The position numbers and the translations under genes are program-made. A model generated the notes under the pieces. It had not been told where the DNA came from, did no database searches, and saw only the letters and a list, made by a program, of their open reading frames with translations. This document shows positions 51,778 to 60,679 of a DNA stretch of 64,000 nt, piece after piece. This stretch comes from Undibacter mobilis (lineage in GTDB: Bacteria > Pseudomonadota > Alphaproteobacteria > Rhizobiales > Xanthobacteraceae): positions 2,404,501 to 2,468,500 of the forward strand of contig NZ_QRGO01000001.1 in NCBI RefSeq assembly GCF_003367195.1. The letters are read 5' to 3'. How positions within the stretch are numbered: position 1 is the first letter of the stretch; every line of letters starts with the position of its first letter.

Positions 51778-53127
51778 ATGATCAATAAGGGTGGGATGAA
51801 ATCGCTGCTGCTGGGCTGCGCCAGCATCGGCGTGCTTCTGGCGGCGACCGCGTCGGCGAATGCCGGCGCCTTCGCCTTGCGCGAGCAGAGCGCTTACGGC
51901 CAGGGCGCTTCATTCGCCGGCATCGCGGCCGGCGGCGCGCTGTCGTCGATGTTCTGGAACGCTGCGACCATGACGCAGTGGAGCGGCAAGACGATGGAGC
52001 TTGGCGTTTCAGGCATCATGCCGAATGCTTCGCACAGTTATACCGCATCGTCGCTGGCGCCGTTCCCCACGCCGGGTGACTCCGGTCTCGACGCTCTGGT
52101 GCCGAATTCCTACGGGTCGATGCAGCTGAACAAGAACGTCTGGATCGGCATGGCGGTCAATGCGCCGGTCGGGCTTGGCGTGCATTTTCCGCAGGTCAAT
52201 GCCGCGTCGAGCGGCAGCGGCAACAGCGCCCAAGTCAAGACCTACAACGTCAATCCGTCGATCGCCTACAAGTTCAACGACATGATCAGCGTCGCGGTCG
52301 GCTTTCAGGCGCAGTATATCCAGGCCTCGTATGACGCCTTCCTGGGCACGCAGCCGCGCATCGGCACGCTCAATGGCGCCGACTGGGGCTTCGGCTGGAC
52401 CGCGGGCATCACGATCACGCCGATGCCGCGGACGACAATTGGTATCGGCTATCGCTCGGCGATCGATCACACTCTCAGCGGTACCTGGGACGTGCCGGCC
52501 GCCGTTGCGCCGGGCACGCAGCCGGGCTCCGTCAATCTCGGTCTCAAGCTGCCCGGTACACTGACGGTCGGTTTGCGCCATGGTCTCACCGATCGCTTGA
52601 CCTTGCTCGCCGGTTTCGAATGGGCCAACTGGAGCCGCATCGGCACCTCGCGCCTGTTGCAGCCGAACGGTAGTGCGGTGACTTTGGTTGTTGGTGGTAC
52701 GCCGACTCCCGTGACCTTCCCGTTCGAATACAAGGATGGTTACTTCTATTCGCTCGGCGGCGAGTACATGATCAATCCGGCTTGGACCGTGCGCGCCGGT
52801 ATCGGTTTCGAGAAGAGCCCGATCACGGACGCCGTGCGCACGACGCGTATCCCGGACAATGACCGCATGTGGTACTCGGTCGGCGCCAGCTACAAGCCGG
52901 CGAGCATCAAGGGGCTCACCTTCGATATCGGTTACTCGTTCATCGACGTGAAGGATGCCTCGGTGTGTATGGGACCGGCCGCGGCCGGTGGCTGCCCGAG
53001 CAATCCGTGGTCTGGCACCACGGCCTATAACGGTACGGTCAAATCCTACATCAACATCGTCTCGGTCGCGCTGCGCTATCAGTGGGATGCCGAGCCGGCG
53101 CGGGTGAAGCAAGCCTACCTGAAATAA
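51778..53127 (+). CDS. OmpP1/FadL family outer-membrane transporter
   Basis: The 449-residue protein has a Sec signal (cleavage after ANA near residue 29). The mature N-terminus is GAFALREQSAYGQGASFAGI followed by the FWNAATMT segment that corresponds to the NPA motif of FadL, and a 14-strand barrel follows. It takes up long-chain fatty acids or aromatic hydrocarbons. It ends at a strong terminator. GGGGGAC precedes ATG 51778; ATG 51796 is an alternative start. An internal Cys pair (VCMGPAAAGGCPS) is unusual for the barrel. Confidence 0.92.
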   Translation: MINKGGMKSLLLGCASIGVLLAATASANAGAFALREQSAYGQGASFAGIAAGGALSSMFWNAATMTQWSGKTMELGVSGIMPNASHSYTASSLAPFPTPGDSGLDALVPNSYGSMQLNKNVWIGMAVNAPVGLGVHFPQVNAASSGSGNSAQVKTYNVNPSIAYKFNDMISVAVGFQAQYIQASYDAFLGTQPRIGTLNGADWGFGWTAGITITPMPRTTIGIGYRSAIDHTLSGTWDVPAAVAPGTQPGSVNLGLKLPGTLTVGLRHGLTDRLTLLAGFEWANWSRIGTSRLLQPNGSAVTLVVGGTPTPVTFPFEYKDGYFYSLGGEYMINPAWTVRAGIGFEKSPITDAVRTTRIPDNDRMWYSVGASYKPASIKGLTFDIGYSFIDVKDASVCMGPAAAGGCPSNPWSGTTAYNGTVKSYINIVSVALRYQWDAEPARVKQAYLK

Positions 53128-53154
53128 TTCGCAGGCTTCGAGCCTGCCCAAATG

Positions 53155-53182
53155 AAAAGGCCGGCGGTGACGCCGGCCTTTT
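53155..53182. terminator. Bidirectional intrinsic terminator between fadL-like and SDR genes
   Basis: A perfect 12-bp stem (AAAAGGCCGGCG / CGCCGGCCTTTT) with loop GTGA lies between two convergent genes. It has T-runs on both strands. Confidence 0.92.
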
Positions 53183-53207
53183 ATGCTTAAGCGCGCGCCC
53201 GAAGACC

Positions 53208-53987
53208 TTAAAACGCGGTCGGAATGGTGCCGCCGTCGATCAGCAGGTTCTGCCCGGTGATGTAGCCGGCCTGCGCCGAGCACAGGAAGGCGCAAGCCGC
53301 GCCGAATTCCTCAGGCGTGCCGAAGCGCTTCGCCGGGATGGTGGCCTTGCGCGCGGCGGCGGCTTCATCGACCGACTTGCCGGTGCGCGTCGCCGTGCCC
53401 GCCAGGATGCCCTTGAGGCGGTCGGTGTCGAAGGCGCCGGGCTGGATCGAATTGATGGTCACGTTCTTGTCGGCGACGGTGCGGGCGACGCCGGCAAAGA
53501 ACGCGGTCAGGCCGGCGCGCGCGCCCGACGACAGATCGAGGCCGGCCAGCGGCGCCTTCACCGAACTCGACGTGATGTTGACGATGCGGCCGAAGCGGCG
53601 CTCCGCCATCTTGTCGATGACCTTCTGCGTCAGTTCGATGGCGACCACCATGTTGGCGACGACGCCGTCGAGGATCATCTCGCGCGTGAGTTCGCGGAAG
53701 TCGCGCGGCGGCGGGCCGCCATTGTTGTTGACCAGAATGTCGGGGTCGGGGCAGGCGGCGAACAGCGCCTTCTGACCTTCGGCCGTTGCCACGTCGGCGA
53801 CCACCGCGTGCGTTTTCACGCCGGTCGCCTTGGCGATTTCGGCGGCGGTGGCTTCCACGGTCTTGGCGTCGCGGCCATTGATGACGACTTCGACGCCGGC
53901 CTCGGCCAGCGCCATGGCGCAGGCCTTGCCGAGCCCCCGGCTCGACGCGCAGACGATGGCCTTGCGGCCGGCAATACCAAGATCCAT
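53208..53987 (-). CDS. SDR family oxidoreductase lacking the Tyr-Lys pair
   Basis: The 259-residue Rossmann protein has the cofactor loop CASSRGLGKACA near 14-25 (NADP-type), NNNGG near 87-91, NITSSS at 137-142, and a C-terminal IDGG. At the expected catalytic position (S-x12-Y-x3-K) the sequence is LDLSSGARAG, so Ser153 and Arg157 stand where Tyr and Lys should be. This is a known divergent SDR subgroup with unclear activity. ATG 53987 has GAGGA at 8 bases. It is convergent with the FadL-like gene. Confidence 0.88.
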   Translation of the reverse strand: MDLGIAGRKAIVCASSRGLGKACAMALAEAGVEVVINGRDAKTVEATAAEIAKATGVKTHAVVADVATAEGQKALFAACPDPDILVNNNGGPPPRDFRELTREMILDGVVANMVVAIELTQKVIDKMAERRFGRIVNITSSSVKAPLAGLDLSSGARAGLTAFFAGVARTVADKNVTINSIQPGAFDTDRLKGILAGTATRTGKSVDEAAAARKATIPAKRFGTPEEFGAACAFLCSAQAGYITGQNLLIDGGTIPTAF

Positions 53988-54199
53988 GGGGTTTTCCTCG
54001 ACGGTCAAAGCAGGGGGCTACACTGATAGGATAACGTCAGAAGGGGTCAAGGCCGAGCCCACGCGGGGATTTTTCCCTTCCCCTTGTGGGGATAGGAGAA
54101 GCGTTAGCGCGTTTTGCCGCACCCTGTCGCCTCACTGTCGCACAGCCTTGCTACGCCGCCGAAATCGACCGGGGCTACACGATTCGAGGGGGCTTTGAG

Positions 54200-54859
54200 A
54201 TGCTGCGCGATCCCGCCAAGGACGTCATGGAAAAGGCCTATGCCAAATGGGCGCCGGTCTACGACGTGTTATGCGGCCCGGTTTTCCTCAACGGCCGGCG
54301 CGCCGCGGCCAAGGCCGCGCATGAAGTCGGCGGCCGCATTCTCGAAATCGGCGTCGGCACCGGACTGTCCTTCGACGATTACGACGACACGACCGAAATC
54401 ACCGGCATCGACATTTCCGAACCCATGATCGCCCGCGCGCGCGAGCGCGTGGCCAAGGGCCGCTATCCCTTCGTCAAGGAACTGCGCGTCATGGATGCGA
54501 GCGCGCTCGATTATCCCGACGCCTCCTTCGACTGCGTGGTCGGGCAGTTCGTCATCACGCTGGTCGATAATCCGGAGCAGGTGCTGTCGGAGTGCGCGCG
54601 CGTGCTGCGCCCCGGCGGGCAGATCATCCTCGTCAATCATCTCTATTCCGAGAAGGGCCTTGCCGCCGCGGTCGAGCGGCTGCTGGCGCAGAAGGCGCGC
54701 AAGCTCGGGCTGCGTCCCGAATTCCCGTTCCAGCGGCTGGCCGACTGGGCGCGCAGCCACGGCGGCGCCGAGCTGATCGAGCGGCGCAAGGTGAAGCCCT
54801 TCGGCGTCTACACGCTGGTGCGCTTCCGCCGGGCTGAAGCGCAGAGCGTTGCGGCGTGA
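54200..54859 (+). CDS. pmtA: Phosphatidylethanolamine N-methyltransferase (PmtA type)
   Basis: The 219-residue class I methyltransferase has YAKWAPVYDVLCGPVF near the N-terminus, the SAM motif ILEIGVGTGLSF near 52-63, ITGIDISEPMI, and DCVVGQFVITLVDNPEQVL. This matches PmtA of the Rhodobacter/Bradyrhizobium type, which methylates phosphatidylethanolamine towards phosphatidylcholine at the membrane surface. ATG 54200 is preceded by GAGGGGG. The next gene is an LpxH-like phosphoesterase, 85 bases on. Confidence 0.88.
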   Translation: MLRDPAKDVMEKAYAKWAPVYDVLCGPVFLNGRRAAAKAAHEVGGRILEIGVGTGLSFDDYDDTTEITGIDISEPMIARARERVAKGRYPFVKELRVMDASALDYPDASFDCVVGQFVITLVDNPEQVLSECARVLRPGGQIILVNHLYSEKGLAAAVERLLAQKARKLGLRPEFPFQRLADWARSHGGAELIERRKVKPFGVYTLVRFRRAEAQSVAA

Positions 54860-54944
54860 CGGAATAAACAGCGTTGTCATCTCATTGTCACATGACTTTG
54901 CTAGTGGGCCGAGACATGAAGCAGAACCTATGGAAGGACGCGCC

Positions 54945-55742
54945 GTGACGGAACCCGCCACGCGGCGCTTTCGCGCGCTTTTTATCTCCGACATCCACCT
55001 CGGCACCCGCGGGTGCCAGGCCGACAAACTCCTCGACTTCCTCCGCCACCACGAAGCCGACACCGTCTATCTGGTCGGCGATATCGTCGATGGCTGGGCG
55101 CTGCGCTCGTCCTGGTACTGGCCGCAAGCGCACAATGACGTGGTGCAGAAGCTGCTGCGCCAGGCGCGCAAGGGCGCCCGCGTCATCTACATCCCCGGTA
55201 ATCACGACGAATTCCTGCGCAACTATTACGGCACGCATTTCGGCGGCATCGAGGTGGTCGAGAACACCATCCATGAGGCCGCCGACGGCAAGCGCTATCT
55301 GGTCGTCCATGGCGATATGTTCGACCTCGTCGTTACGCAGGCGCGCTGGCTCGCGCTGCTCGGCGACAGAGCCTACGACTTCGCCATCAAGGCGAACCGC
55401 ATCTTCAACGCCATGCGGCGCGTCTTCGGCGCGCCGTACTGGTCATTGTCGAAGTGGGCCAAGATGAAGGTGAAGAACGCCGTCAACTACATCGGCGCCT
55501 TCGAGAAGGCGCTGGCGACCGAGGCCCAGCAGCACAAGGTCGACGGCGTGATCTGCGGCCACATCCACACCGCGGCGCTGCACGATGATTTCGGTCTGCG
55601 CTACATCAATTGCGGCGACTGGGTCGAAAGCTGCACCGCGGTGGCGGAGGGTCACGACGGCCACTTCGAGATCATCACCTGGATCAATGACGGCCGGCAG
55701 AACGCCCTTGTGCCGGTGCCGGCTCAGGCGCAGGCCGCTTGA
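54945..55742 (+). CDS. LpxH-like metallophosphoesterase (UDP-2,3-diacylglucosamine diphosphatase family)
   Basis: The 265-residue calcineurin-like enzyme has SDIHLGTRG, VGDIVDGW, PGNHDEFLRNYYG, VHGDMFD and CGHIHTAALH in order, the full metal set. Members hydrolyse UDP-2,3-diacylglucosamine or related lipid pyrophosphates. GTG 54945 with GGAAGGA at good spacing was chosen over ATG 54930, which lacks a clear site. It is followed, after a repeat, by a glycosyltransferase, a pairing typical of glycolipid synthesis in this order. Confidence 0.88.
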   Translation: MTEPATRRFRALFISDIHLGTRGCQADKLLDFLRHHEADTVYLVGDIVDGWALRSSWYWPQAHNDVVQKLLRQARKGARVIYIPGNHDEFLRNYYGTHFGGIEVVENTIHEAADGKRYLVVHGDMFDLVVTQARWLALLGDRAYDFAIKANRIFNAMRRVFGAPYWSLSKWAKMKVKNAVNYIGAFEKALATEAQQHKVDGVICGHIHTAALHDDFGLRYINCGDWVESCTAVAEGHDGHFEIITWINDGRQNALVPVPAQAQAA

Positions 55743-55749
55743 GAACAGA

Positions 55750-55883
55750 CCTCATCCTGAGGAGCCGCGCGACAGCGCGGCGTCTCGAAGGATGAGGGGC
55801 CCTCATGGTTCGAGACGCGCTGCATCGCAGCCAAGTGTACGCAGGCTGCGCCTGCTATGGCAGCGCTCCTCACCACGAGGACG
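55750..55883. repeat. Palindromic repeat family R1, copy 2 (longer, interrupted)
   Basis: The outer parts match copy 1 (CCTCATCCTGAGGAGC, GCGTCTCGAAGGATGAGG, CGAGACGCGCTGC). The middle is expanded by about 35 bases (CAAGTGTACGCAGG), with an inner hairpin CGCG-ACAG-CGCG in place of that of copy 1. Confidence 0.85.
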
Positions 55884-55898
55884 GGAGGAAGGCACTTC

Positions 55899-56945
55899 AT
55901 GAAAATTCTGGTCGTCACCGACGCCTGGCATCCGCAGGTCAACGGCGTCGTGCGCACGCTCGGCCAGGTCGCGCGCGAAGCGGCCGGCTTCGGCGTCACC
56001 GTCGAATTTCTCAGCCCCTCCGAATTCCGCACCGTGCCGATGCCGAGCTATCCGGAAATCCGGCTGGCGCTGGCCAGCGCCGGCGCAATGGAGCGGCGGC
56101 TCGATGCGATCGCGCCCAACGCCATTCATATCGCGACCGAAGGCCCGCTCGGCCATGCCATGCGCCGCGTCTGCATTCGCCGCGGCCTGCCGTTCACCAC
56201 GAGCTTCCACACCCGTTTCCCGGATTACGTCGCCGAACGCGTGACGCTGGCGCCCAAATGGTCGGGCGATCTGACCTGGGCATGGCTGCGCCGCTTTCAT
56301 TCGCAGAGCGCCGCGCTGCTGGCAGCGACGCCGACGCTGGTTCACGAACTGGAAGGCCGCGGCTTTCCGAATGTGAAGCTGTGGCAGCGCGGCGTCGACG
56401 GACGGCTGTTTCATCCCGACCGTCAGCGCGTGCTTGATCTGCCGCGGCCGATCTTTCTCACGGTCGGCCGCGTCGCGGTTGAGAAGAACCTCGAAGAATT
56501 CCTCAAGCTCGATCTGCCAGGCACCAAGCTGGTCGTCGGCGACGGGCCGGATCGCGCGCGTCTGGCCAAGACCTATCCTGACGCTGTGTTCCTCGGCGCC
56601 AAGCACGGCGAGGAACTGGCGGATATCTATGCCTCGTCCGACGTCTTCGTGTTTCCGAGCCTGACCGACACCTTCGGCCTGGTGCTGCTCGAAGCACTGG
56701 CGAGCGGCGTGCCGGTTGCGGCCTTTCCGGCGGCGGCACCGCGCGACGTAATCGGGCAGGCGCCGGTCGGCTGCCTCAATGACGATCTCAAGCGCGCCTG
56801 TCTCGGCGTGCTGGATCTCGACAAGGCGGCCTGCCGCAGCTTCGCCGAGGGCCTGACCTGGGAAGCGACCGCCCGCAGCTTCGTCAAATACGTTACGGAA
56901 GCGACGCAGCGTCCGCGTCGCCGCCGCGATCGCATGGCGGCCTGA
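55899..56945 (+). CDS. Glycosyltransferase family 4 (GDP-mannose or UDP-sugar-dependent, lipid acceptor-like)
   Basis: The 348-residue GT-B protein begins MKILVVTDAWHPQVNGVVRT, a pattern of MgtA/MgtB and digalactosyl-type lipid transferases. The second domain has FLTVGRVAVEKNLEEFL and VFPSLTDTFGLVLLEALASG with the conserved E-x7-E. It probably glycosylates a diacylglycerol-type lipid at the membrane. GGAGGAAGG precedes ATG 55899. With PmtA and the phosphoesterase next door it suggests a membrane-lipid remodelling cluster. Confidence 0.88.
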   Translation: MKILVVTDAWHPQVNGVVRTLGQVAREAAGFGVTVEFLSPSEFRTVPMPSYPEIRLALASAGAMERRLDAIAPNAIHIATEGPLGHAMRRVCIRRGLPFTTSFHTRFPDYVAERVTLAPKWSGDLTWAWLRRFHSQSAALLAATPTLVHELEGRGFPNVKLWQRGVDGRLFHPDRQRVLDLPRPIFLTVGRVAVEKNLEEFLKLDLPGTKLVVGDGPDRARLAKTYPDAVFLGAKHGEELADIYASSDVFVFPSLTDTFGLVLLEALASGVPVAAFPAAAPRDVIGQAPVGCLNDDLKRACLGVLDLDKAACRSFAEGLTWEATARSFVKYVTEATQRPRRRRDRMAA

Positions 56946-57032
56946 CTCGACAAATTCCCGGCGAGTTCCCCGGGATCTTCACAGTCCAAAGCGCGGCTTG
57001 CCCGGCCCCCGGCGCGGGCGTAGCCTTTCGCC

Positions 57033-58040
57033 ATGGGCCTCATCGATCAGAAACTGCTTCCGACCGCCGCCGATGTCGATGGCGCGGCGGCGCGCCTCAA
57101 GGGCGTCGCGGTGCGCACGCCGCTGATCAACGCACCGGTGCTCGACGAACGTCTCGGCGCGCGCGTCTTCCTCAAGGCGGAAATCCTGCAGCGCACCGGT
57201 TCGTTCAAATTCCGCGGCGCCTATAACCGCGTGTCGCAGATTCCGGCCGACAAGCGCAGTGCCGGCGTTGTCGCGTACTCTTCTGGCAATCATGCGCAGG
57301 GTGTCGCCGCGGCGGCGAAACTGCTCGGTATGCGCGCCACCATCGTGATGCCGAACGATGCGCCGAAGGCGAAGATCGCGCGCACGCGCGGCTACGGCGC
57401 CGAGGTGGTGCTCTACGATCGCGCCGGCGGCGAAGACCGCGTGTCGATTGCCGACCGCCTGGTCAAGGAGCACGGCGCGACAATGGTGCCGCCGTTTGAC
57501 GACCCGATGATCATTGCCGGGCAGGGCACCATCGGCATCGAAATCGCCGAGGATCTCGACCGGCTCGGGCTCAAGCCGGACATCGTCGTGGTCGGCGTGT
57601 CCGGCGGCGGGCTGGCCGCCGGCATCTCGCTCGGCATCAAGTCGCGGGCGCCTGCGGCGCGGCTGTTCACGGCGGAGCCGGAAGACTTCGACGACACCTT
57701 GCGCTCGTTCCTGCGCGGCGAGCGGGTCGCCAATGACAAGGCGACCGGCACGATCTGCGATGCGCTGATGAGCAACACGCCGGGCGAATGGACCTTCCCG
57801 ATCAACAAGGAGCTGATCGGGCAGGGCATCTCCGCCAGCGATGAGGAGGTCGGCGCCGCCGTGCGCTATGCCTTCATGGAATTGAAGCTGGTGGTCGAGC
57901 CGGGCGGCGCCATCGGCCTTGCGGCGCTGCTTGCAGGCAAGCTCGACAATGTCGTCGATATTCGCGGCAAGACGGTCGTCGCCATCCTCTCCGGCGGCAA
58001 TGTCGACGTCGAGATGTTCGCCAAGCTGATCGCGGGGTAG
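57033..58040 (+). CDS. Threonine/serine dehydratase (PLP fold II)
   Basis: The 335-residue enzyme has FLKAEILQRTGSFKFRGA with the Schiff-base Lys59, SSGNHAQGVAAAAKLLG, PFDDPMIIAGQGTIGIEI, and VGVSGGGLAAGISLG for phosphate binding. It has no ACT domain, so it is of the catabolic or racemase-like short type. It deaminates L-threonine or L-serine, or racemises serine. ATG 57033 is the only fitting start. It is followed by the third copy of repeat R1. Confidence 0.92.
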   Translation: MGLIDQKLLPTAADVDGAAARLKGVAVRTPLINAPVLDERLGARVFLKAEILQRTGSFKFRGAYNRVSQIPADKRSAGVVAYSSGNHAQGVAAAAKLLGMRATIVMPNDAPKAKIARTRGYGAEVVLYDRAGGEDRVSIADRLVKEHGATMVPPFDDPMIIAGQGTIGIEIAEDLDRLGLKPDIVVVGVSGGGLAAGISLGIKSRAPAARLFTAEPEDFDDTLRSFLRGERVANDKATGTICDALMSNTPGEWTFPINKELIGQGISASDEEVGAAVRYAFMELKLVVEPGGAIGLAALLAGKLDNVVDIRGKTVVAILSGGNVDVEMFAKLIAG

Positions 58041-58057
58041 AATCGGACATAGACCGC

Positions 58058-58156
58058 CCTCATCCTGAGGAGCGCTCCGTAGGAGCGCGTCTCGAAGGAC
58101 GAGGGCGGCCCCATCCTTCGAGACGCATTGCATTCGCAATGCTCCTCAGGATGAGG
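58058..58156. repeat. Palindromic repeat family R1, copy 3
   Basis: Same outer sequence as copy 1. The inner hairpins are GCGCTCC-GTA-GGAGCGC (58072-58088) and GCATTGC-ATTC-GCAATGC (58125-58142). The second differs from copy 1 on both strands at once while keeping the pairing. Confidence 0.9.
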
Positions 58157-58188
58157 CCGATAGACGACACGGATTGTGGTCTAGCGTT

Positions 58189-59355
58189 TCAGGTAAACAG
58201 CGCGATGCGCTCTTCTTCGCTCAGCGCCATGAGCGGCGCCAGCGGATCGGGCGTTTCGGCATGGCCCTTGACGGCGGCGGCCGGCGCGGCGGCCTGTTCC
58301 ATTTGCAGCATCAAGGTTTCGATGGTGCTGATGGCCGCTTCGGGCGACGGCTCCACGGCAATGTCTGTCACGCCAATGTCGGCCACCGTCCCGTCGGTCA
58401 TTCCGATGTCGGCGACTTCAATCTCGATCACGGCGACATCCGCCGTCATGGCCTGCGGGGCCGCGAAGTCCGGTGCCGCTTCGATGGCGGTGGTCGCGAC
58501 GGCTTCGCTGGCCGGCGTCACCAGCATGGCCCGTTCGGCCGGTGTCACCGGCGGCGGGTCGAGCCACAGCTCATAGGTTTCGACTTCGGGCTTGGCGTCG
58601 ATTGGGACCTGACCCGCTTGCGCCGGCGCTTCCGGCGCCTCCACCTCGGGCATCGCCGGCATCATGGCCGGCTGGGCGACGAAGGGTGGCGCCAGCGTGG
58701 TCCAGCTTTCCTCCGGCGTGTAGCGCACCGGCAGCGGCCGTCCGGCCTGATGCGCCCGGTAGTCGAACTCGACGATCGGAATAATGGTCGCGGTCTTGCG
58801 CTTGGCCTGTGGCGACGTGACGGGCTGAGTGAAGCTCGTCTCCGCCGGCGGTTCGGCGCGCGCGGTGGCCTGCTGAACCAGGGCCATCACCGGCGCGCCG
58901 GCGGCGGCCGGATGCGGCATCGGCAATTCGGGCTGCTCGAGCGCGGGCACTTCGGCCAGCGTCTCGCCCTCGCGCGCCGGCATCGTCACCAGCGCCTCGA
59001 TGCGGGCTTGCGCGAAATCGATCAGCGCGGCCAGCGTCGCCGCCTTGATCGCGGTCGGGCTGTTTTCGGTTTGCGGCCGCGCGCTGCGCAAGGTGTCGAG
59101 CAGCGCCCGCAGATCCTGGCGGATACGGTCGGCGTCGGGCGAGGCGGCCGACGGGCCGCGTGCCGTGGCTTCAAGCCGGCCGAGCGCCGCCAGCACGACC
59201 TCGGTGTCGGCGTGCCGGTTGCGGCGGGCGAATTCGTCGAGGAAGGCCCGGCCGCGCGCGGTCGAGCCAAGGGCTTCGCAGAACGACTGGTAGTCGTCCT
59301 CGGCAACCTGGTCGGCCGGCATGTCGTGCCGCCTGCTGACGCTTTCCCCAATCAT
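58189..59355 (-). CDS. Hypothetical protein with N-terminal conserved helical domain, 388 aa
   Basis: I do not recognise a named family. The N-terminal ~110 residues (FCEALGSTARGRAFLDEFAR, RNRHADTEVVLAALGRLE, IRQDLRALLDTLRSARP) look like a conserved helical domain. The rest is Pro/Ala/Glu-rich and probably disordered, with a repeated VADIGMTD / VADIGVTD motif. There is no signal peptide or membrane segment. The ATG at 59355 was chosen; TTG at 59412 and ATG at 59322 are alternatives. It is divergent from the MFS gene. Confidence 0.75.
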   Translation of the reverse strand: MIGESVSRRHDMPADQVAEDDYQSFCEALGSTARGRAFLDEFARRNRHADTEVVLAALGRLEATARGPSAASPDADRIRQDLRALLDTLRSARPQTENSPTAIKAATLAALIDFAQARIEALVTMPAREGETLAEVPALEQPELPMPHPAAAGAPVMALVQQATARAEPPAETSFTQPVTSPQAKRKTATIIPIVEFDYRAHQAGRPLPVRYTPEESWTTLAPPFVAQPAMMPAMPEVEAPEAPAQAGQVPIDAKPEVETYELWLDPPPVTPAERAMLVTPASEAVATTAIEAAPDFAAPQAMTADVAVIEIEVADIGMTDGTVADIGVTDIAVEPSPEAAISTIETLMLQMEQAAAPAAAVKGHAETPDPLAPLMALSEEERIALFT

Positions 59356-59500
59356 CGACGACGCCCGTTTTGTCTCGCGGCCATAGGCAATTTCAGTTCC
59401 CGCGTTTATCAATCAAGGAACCTGATTCGGCCAGCCTTCGGTATTGCCGGACCACCGTTGATTCGACTGAAATCAGGCCTGCCGGAACCGAGCCCGCCCG

Positions 59501-60679
59501 ATGCGGCCGCCTTTTTTGTCGAGCGATACGAGGTTTGCCGCACGAATCGCCGCGTTTTACGCTGCCTTGTTCGTGCTGAGCGGCATCGTGCTGCCGTTCT
59601 TCCCGGTCTGGCTCCAAGCCAAGGGGGTCGATGCGGCGCTGATCGGGATCACGCTGGCGGCGCCGCAGATCATGCGCGTCCTCGCCATCCCGCTCGTCAC
59701 GCGCCACGCCGACCGCAAGGACGCGCTGCGCGGTACGCTGGTGATGCTGAGCCTCATGGGCCTTGCCGGCTATGTCGCCGTGTCGATGGCCGAAGGCGGG
59801 CTCATCATCTTCATCGCCTATGCGCTGACGGCTCTGGCGACCACGCCGATCATGCCGGTGCTGGAAACCTACGCCTTGCGCAGCCTTGGCACGCGCGGCC
59901 GCGCTTATGGCGCGGTGCGGCTGTGGGGATCGGTGGCGTTCATCGTCGGTGTTTTCGCCACCGGTTTTGTTGCCGACATTGTCGCGCCGCGCGATCTGAT
60001 CTGGCTGATCGTTGCCGCCAGCGCCGTCGCGCTCGTCACGGCCGTCAATCTGAGGCCGCTGCCGCCGCATGAGCCGGGTGTCATCGCGGCGGCGCAGCCC
60101 AAGCGCCTGCTGCGCGACCGCGCCTTCCTCATCGTCGCCGCGTCGGCGGCGCTGACGCAGTCGAGCCACGCCGTGTACTACGGCTTCTCGTCGCTCGAAT
60201 GGCGCCACGCCGGACTCGACGGCACCGCGATTGCGGCGCTGTGGTCGGTGGGTGTGATTGCGGAAATTATTCTGTTCGTCGTCGCCGCGCGGCTGCCGGC
60301 CTTTCTGACGCCGAGCATGATGCTGGTTCTGGGCGGCGCCGGCGGCGCCCTGCGCTGGGCCGCGATGGCGTTCGATCCGCCGGTCTATGTGCTGCCGGCG
60401 CTGCAAATGCTGCACGCCTTCAGCTTCGGCATGACCTATCTGGGTGCGCTGTTCTTCACCAGCCGCCATGCGCCGCCGGGGCAGGCGGCGACCGCGCAAG
60501 GTTATCTCGCTATCATCATTGGGCTTGCGATGGCCGCGGCCATGGGTGTTTCCGGCTGGCTTTACGGCCTGTTCGGCGCGAAAGCCTACGCGGCGATGGC
60601 GTTAGCGGCGGTCGTTGGCTGTGCTTATGGCGCTGTAGCGGATCGCGCGGCGCGTCGTGTTGCTGGCAACACGCTTTGA
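59501..60679 (+). CDS. MFS transporter (phenylpropionate permease/HcaT-like)
   Basis: The 392-residue protein has 12 hydrophobic segments and belongs to the MFS_1-like group. IAAFYAALFVLSGIVLPFFP is at the N-terminus, RHADRKDALRG between helices 2 and 3, and RGRAYGAVRLWGSVAFI in the middle. Relatives such as HcaT are predicted carriers of aromatic acids; the real substrate is open. Its 3' end overlaps the convergent secreted-protein gene by 78 bases. Confidence 0.87.
   Translation: MRPPFLSSDTRFAARIAAFYAALFVLSGIVLPFFPVWLQAKGVDAALIGITLAAPQIMRVLAIPLVTRHADRKDALRGTLVMLSLMGLAGYVAVSMAEGGLIIFIAYALTALATTPIMPVLETYALRSLGTRGRAYGAVRLWGSVAFIVGVFATGFVADIVAPRDLIWLIVAASAVALVTAVNLRPLPPHEPGVIAAAQPKRLLRDRAFLIVAASAALTQSSHAVYYGFSSLEWRHAGLDGTAIAALWSVGVIAEIILFVVAARLPAFLTPSMMLVLGGAGGALRWAAMAFDPPVYVLPALQMLHAFSFGMTYLGALFFTSRHAPPGQAATAQGYLAIIIGLAMAAAMGVSGWLYGLFGAKAYAAMALAAVVGCAYGAVADRAARRVAGNTL

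Noticed and set aside
49597..58156. CRISPR-like array
   Set aside because: The three similar repeats are kilobases apart, are palindromic, and have no regular spacers.
58174..60072. 632-codon plus-strand frame spanning the hypothetical gene and the MFS gene start
   Set aside because: Its first part is antisense to the minus-strand gene and the rest is an out-of-frame reading of the MFS gene; no start signal or domain.
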